From Strigamia acuminata (Eukaryota; Arthropoda; Chilopoda; Geophilomorpha; Linotaeniidae), in the NCBI GenBank assembly GCA_949358305.1, contig OX442314.1, forward strand, positions 15,307,060-15,371,059: 64,000 nucleotides of DNA, written 5' to 3'. This document shows, piece by piece, positions 60,180 through 64,000 of the stretch (positions within the stretch are counted from its first letter, which is position 1; every line of letters starts with the position of its first letter). Position numbers and translations under genes: made by a program. Below the pieces are notes generated by a model. The model saw only the letters and a program-made list of their open reading frames with translations, was not told the DNA's origin and did no database searches.

Positions 60180-63150
60180 AGGAAAAAGAAGTAGGGGGAG
60201 AGCGCAAGTCCACAATAGGTTTTGAGGGGCCAGTTCATTTGGTGGACTTGAGTGCAGTCTGGGATCCCGTTGGGTTTGGTCTAGTGAGTCTTGTCTTGCT
60301 TGGATTATTCACCCCCCTGCTGCTGTTTGGCTCTTTGTGCGGTGGCATTGGCAGATCTGGTTTTGTCTCGCATTGATCTTACAAAGGGATTGTGGTCATT
60401 CCAATTTGAGCAGCACACCCAGTTTAGTTGATTACCGGCCCCCAAAATGTTGTTCATTTTTAAACGACGGTTTAACTATAATGTTGTTATTTCGTCAAGT
60501 CAACGATAAATAAACCAAAAGAGAAATCGTCAATAATAAGATTATAAGATTAAATCGCACGTACCTTTCGGATTGATAACTAGAGAAATTGGATAAAATG
60601 TTAAAACGAATGAGTAATTGATTTTTTTTACATGCATATTTTATCGTGCATTTATGCAGGTCACAGCTGTAGTTATGTATGTAATAGTTGCTAATTTTGG
60701 TGTCGTTTGAGCTTGGGTTTATTGTTGTTGGTTACTTGTTTTTGAAGTTGTTCACTAGTCCATGAAGAAGAAGTCGGGAGAGATGACAACATCTGTCGAT
60801 TGGTATCTTTATGGACAGTCGGATGGACTGTTGCATTGTCTTGAACCATGAACTTTAGTTGTGCGTGCCATCTGCAGGCGACAGCAGGGAAATGGCACGC
60901 GTTTATTCTGGAGTGGGTTGTCAAGAAGTAGTGCCAGTGTAAGGAGGAGGAGTGGAAAGGGTGGAGGAATTAGTTGCCAAGAGCAGTTGAAAGAGCTAAG
61001 AAAACAAACATTACAATTGACTATCTCTTTTAAGAATATTTTACCCCTTTAAGACACTTAACATGGGAGAAAAAAGTTTGTTTTAGAAAGTTCCAAGGAT
61101 AAAGCCATCACGCTAATGGCTTGCGGTACATTCTTCTCCAAAAGATAGATGAAGCCTATTTGTAGAATTTGAAATTTATAAAAAAGAGATTTTGTGAAAA
61201 AATAAAAAATAAAAATGTTATGGAGATTCCCAGAAGAATTGGCAAAATTCCCTCAGTTGTCCCCTTTGAATGTGTTAAAGACAAATAATTATTCATCACA
61301 CAACCGAGAAAAGTTTGCTAATGCTTCTCTTAACTTAATAGCTGTTCTTGTCGTTGTTGTTGTTGTTGCGCTCCTCCTTCCCCGAACTTTTCTTGTATTT
61401 TAAATTTTTTTTTGGGACGCTTTCTCACCGCGTGATAAACGATCAGTGTCTACCCAAGAACTTAGCGAAGTAGGAAGAGCAGGAGGAGGGGGTAAATGGC
61501 GGGAGGAGGATGGAGTAGTGGAAGGGGGAGGAGGAGTTGATTTATTAAGGAAAAACGCCCTGTAATGTCCAGGAAAGAAAGTGGAGAGGTTTGGCGAGTA
61601 GATATTTTTTCAAGTGCGTTTCCCCCATTAACACAGGTGCGAATCTACCGGTGAGGGCGATTTACGAGCAGGTGACAGCGCGAGAGCAAAACGTGGGTGT
61701 ATGGAAAGATTGCGGGGGAGAGGGGCTCATTGTTTCCCTTACAAACGAGGCAATTTACAATGTTTTAATTAGGCGCCATTTGGCGTCGTGCCATGAGGGA
61801 AACGCGGAGCGATCTTTTCCGTTGTCACTGACAACGGAGGAACGCGATGGGGAGCGCGCGTTTCGGCTAATGATGATGGCAAATTTTTTTTGTTTCCTAT
61901 TAGTACGAGTTTTGGGTGCGCTTCGAATAGTCTTGTAGATTTGTGTAATTTGCTTTCAGATGATTAGGAAAATGAATTTGACATTATACAGTTGTTGTGA
62001 TATCTATATGATGGCCATTTTTATTTATTTATTCATTCGGATGTGTAAAAAGTTGTTTGGGAATTTGTGACTCTTAAATTGAGTCGAGTGTCAACTACAT
62101 ATGCCGTGTTTGGGGAATCAAATTGCCTACCCGGAGCTGTAAGTTGGTCGCTAACAGTCGTGTTATTATGTGCTTGTTTGTGGGTGTAGTGGTTTCGAGT
62201 CTCCTCATCTGCGTATATACGGAGGATGGAGATGGAGGGAGCGTTGTATAGAGGGGGCTGTGCTCCCTCCGGCGTGTATTTGCGGGCCGCAAGAAAGGAA
62301 GTGAAGTGGGAGCCCGTAGCGAGGGGTGGCAAGTTGGAAAACTCCCCGTGGCATGGCGTTTCTCACAAATCAGTCTCTTTCTCCCCCTGAGACTGACATC
62401 TTTGCAAATTGTATGCAAATTTAATAGTTTTTGGATTCAAATTTGGTATGACACCCCTGGCGTGTTGCACACACGTCTAAACGAATCTTAGACCGAGACG
62501 CCCCTTCTTCGGTAGAGGCTTTTCAACTTGTGAAAAATTGAGTAAGATGATATTCTGTCTCGCTCCTTCCTGGCGAACGCGCGAGTCTATTATTGCACGC
62601 GCGCGCGTTCCTTAGCATTGCGTTGCCGCAACTAGAGAAAGTGCTCGTCATTGGCAGTAATTTATTTATAAGACACCTTCTCGGCGTTGCAAATGCAACC
62701 ATTCTTTTTTTTTATTTTTTATTTTATTTTTTTATTTTTTTATATTTTTTTTTATATTGCCAGATGTGTCATTGAGTTATAGTTTTGAGTTATGGTTTGG
62801 CTAAGTACAGGTGAGACATTGTTATTAAGCATAGGAACGCGGATAATAAATTACAGGAGCGTGTGAAATGTGTGTGTCCTCTGTTTTTGAGTGTCGTGAA
62901 GCGTCGTAAGTCACTGGTCAAGCTGCACGTGAAGGCTGGAATTGTGTTTTTAATTTTTACAATCGTATATTTTAATTTTTAATTTTTGATTTATTTCTCG
63001 CGTGACACTTTGATGTATCGCTCTGGATGCGAGAATGTGCAAAGTGAGACGTATAAACTTAAATCCGTCACTTCTTAAAGTAGAAAAATAAATAGACGAT
63101 TTTTATCTTTTGACTTTGAAGAAGGGGATTTGTTTTCCGCGAGACTTTTT

Positions 63151-63161
63151 TTTCTCTCTCC

Positions 63162-63192
<31 letters not shown>
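63151..63192. repeat. (TC)n microsatellite, imperfect
   Basis: TC-rich run ending with a long perfect stretch just before CCATGCC. Confidence 0.85.
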
Positions 63193-64000
63193 CATGCCAT
63201 TAAGAGGGTCAGTAAGTTGGGTGCGGTTTGGAAAACTGATAAGAAAATTGTAACGAAAAATGTTATTGGCTAAAGTCATTTTGCTAGTTAATCCTTTGAA
63301 TATTACCACTATCTTGCATCAAGTACAAATGACTAGGACCATGTTAAGATTGCAGCAAGATAAATTTCTTCTTTCATCCTAAGGGTGCTGGTGCCCACTT
63401 CTTTGACTATCCCCCCCCCCGCCCTCCCCTTCCCCCATCTTCCTGCATCTGGGCTCCCCTCTTGATGAATTGCTGGATCTGTGTCGCGCTTCAACCCTGA
63501 TTAGTGGTCAAGGATTGTGTGCTTGTATATATCCAGATTAGTCTTTTGCACACTGGAAGAAGAGCAAAGTTTGGGATGGGAATTAAGGAATGTGTTTGTG
63601 TGTAGTTTTGATGGCTTTTGCTGATTTATGTGCGAAGTGTGTCTGGATTGTGGGCAAATTGTATTCATGTTTGACGAGTTTGGCGTTGGAATCGGCAAGG
63701 AATGTTCACAAGGAATGGGAAGGAGTGTGTAAAGATTTATCGGGCATCCCAGTTGACCTAGGGGTCCGTTTAATTAGCGGGGACAAGGTGGACAGCATCA
63801 TGATTTACCTAGGGTTTGACGTCTGGGACTTGGTCTTAGATTCGAAGACTATGGACTTTGTTATAAGGAAAATGTAATTAAGGAACCTCGTTATTAGATT
63901 TCGGGGAGGGGAAAAAATCGCGCGCATATCCGGGTTGATTTTGATAGTAATGTAAAAAGCATAATTTTCTAAGAAGATAATAAAAGAAGATTGAATTTTG

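Larger units (their letters stand above)
58598..64000 (+). other. hth intron 7 (continues beyond window)
   Basis: 5.4 kb of sequence after the exon 7 donor with no supportable exon. GC-richer islands lie at about 59480-59640, 59930-60440, 61440-61900, 62110-62500 and 63370-63500. The open frame at 63590-63877 has unremarkable hydrophobic composition and no splice context, so I do not call it. Microsatellites (GGT)n and (TC)n are present. Confidence 0.5.

Noticed and set aside
63590-63877. 95-residue open frame near the right edge in hth intron 7
   Set aside because: No matching domain, no acceptor/donor in the needed phase (previous exon ends in phase 1), and composition similar to non-coding neighbours.

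Overview
The window is AT-rich nuclear DNA from an animal, almost certainly an arthropod. It has compact multi-exon genes (most introns about 45 to 80 nt), AATAAA poly(A) signals and a homothorax/Meis gene whose linker carries the arthropod-type block [13 protein letters not shown]. The Meis N-terminal half is slow-evolving (AIYGHPLFPL and SKQIRAEKP are closer to vertebrate Meis than the fly protein is) and an NPHP1 ortholog is present, so a fly is unlikely; I cannot name the species.

Layout. From 1 to 4.2 kb are three compact housekeeping genes: the 5' part of PSMD14/Rpn11 (minus strand, running off the left edge), CMC1 in divergent orientation from a 262-bp shared upstream region, and PSMF1/PI31. 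Two proteasome genes therefore lie within 3 kb. From 4.4 to 13 kb is an accessory-looking island: three tandem leucine-rich-repeat-like paralogs, a GC-richer hairpin-rich block (about 10.0-10.25 kb), and two further paralogs of a family I do not recognise. Each of those two has a U12-type, apparently AT-AC-class intron at the same position. From 13.3 to 22.6 kb lies the PP2A B56 regulatory subunit (PPP2R5E/wdb type) with a small inverted-repeat element in one intron. From 22.6 to 28.1 kb are NPHP1 (plus), an SLC25A45/47/48-like mitochondrial carrier (minus, tail to tail with NPHP1) and EXOSC5/Rrp46 (plus, divergent from the carrier).

From 28 kb to the right edge is a gene-poor developmental locus: about 7 kb of intergenic DNA, a GC-rich promoter/5'UTR island (about 34.9-36.2 kb), then homothorax/Meis. 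Its seven exons in the window encode the N-terminal 266 residues including the whole MEIS N (HM) domain. The homeodomain exons lie beyond position 64,000. The 17-kb sixth intron holds a 333-bp foldback element, a perfect TGATTGACAG TALE-factor site, GC-rich islands and a possible route to a homeodomain-less isoform.

Gene models were built by hand from homology, reading frame and splice signals. All exon phases were checked for continuity except the intron acceptor of the second U12-containing paralog, which stays unresolved. Family assignments come from recall of protein families; no database search was run.
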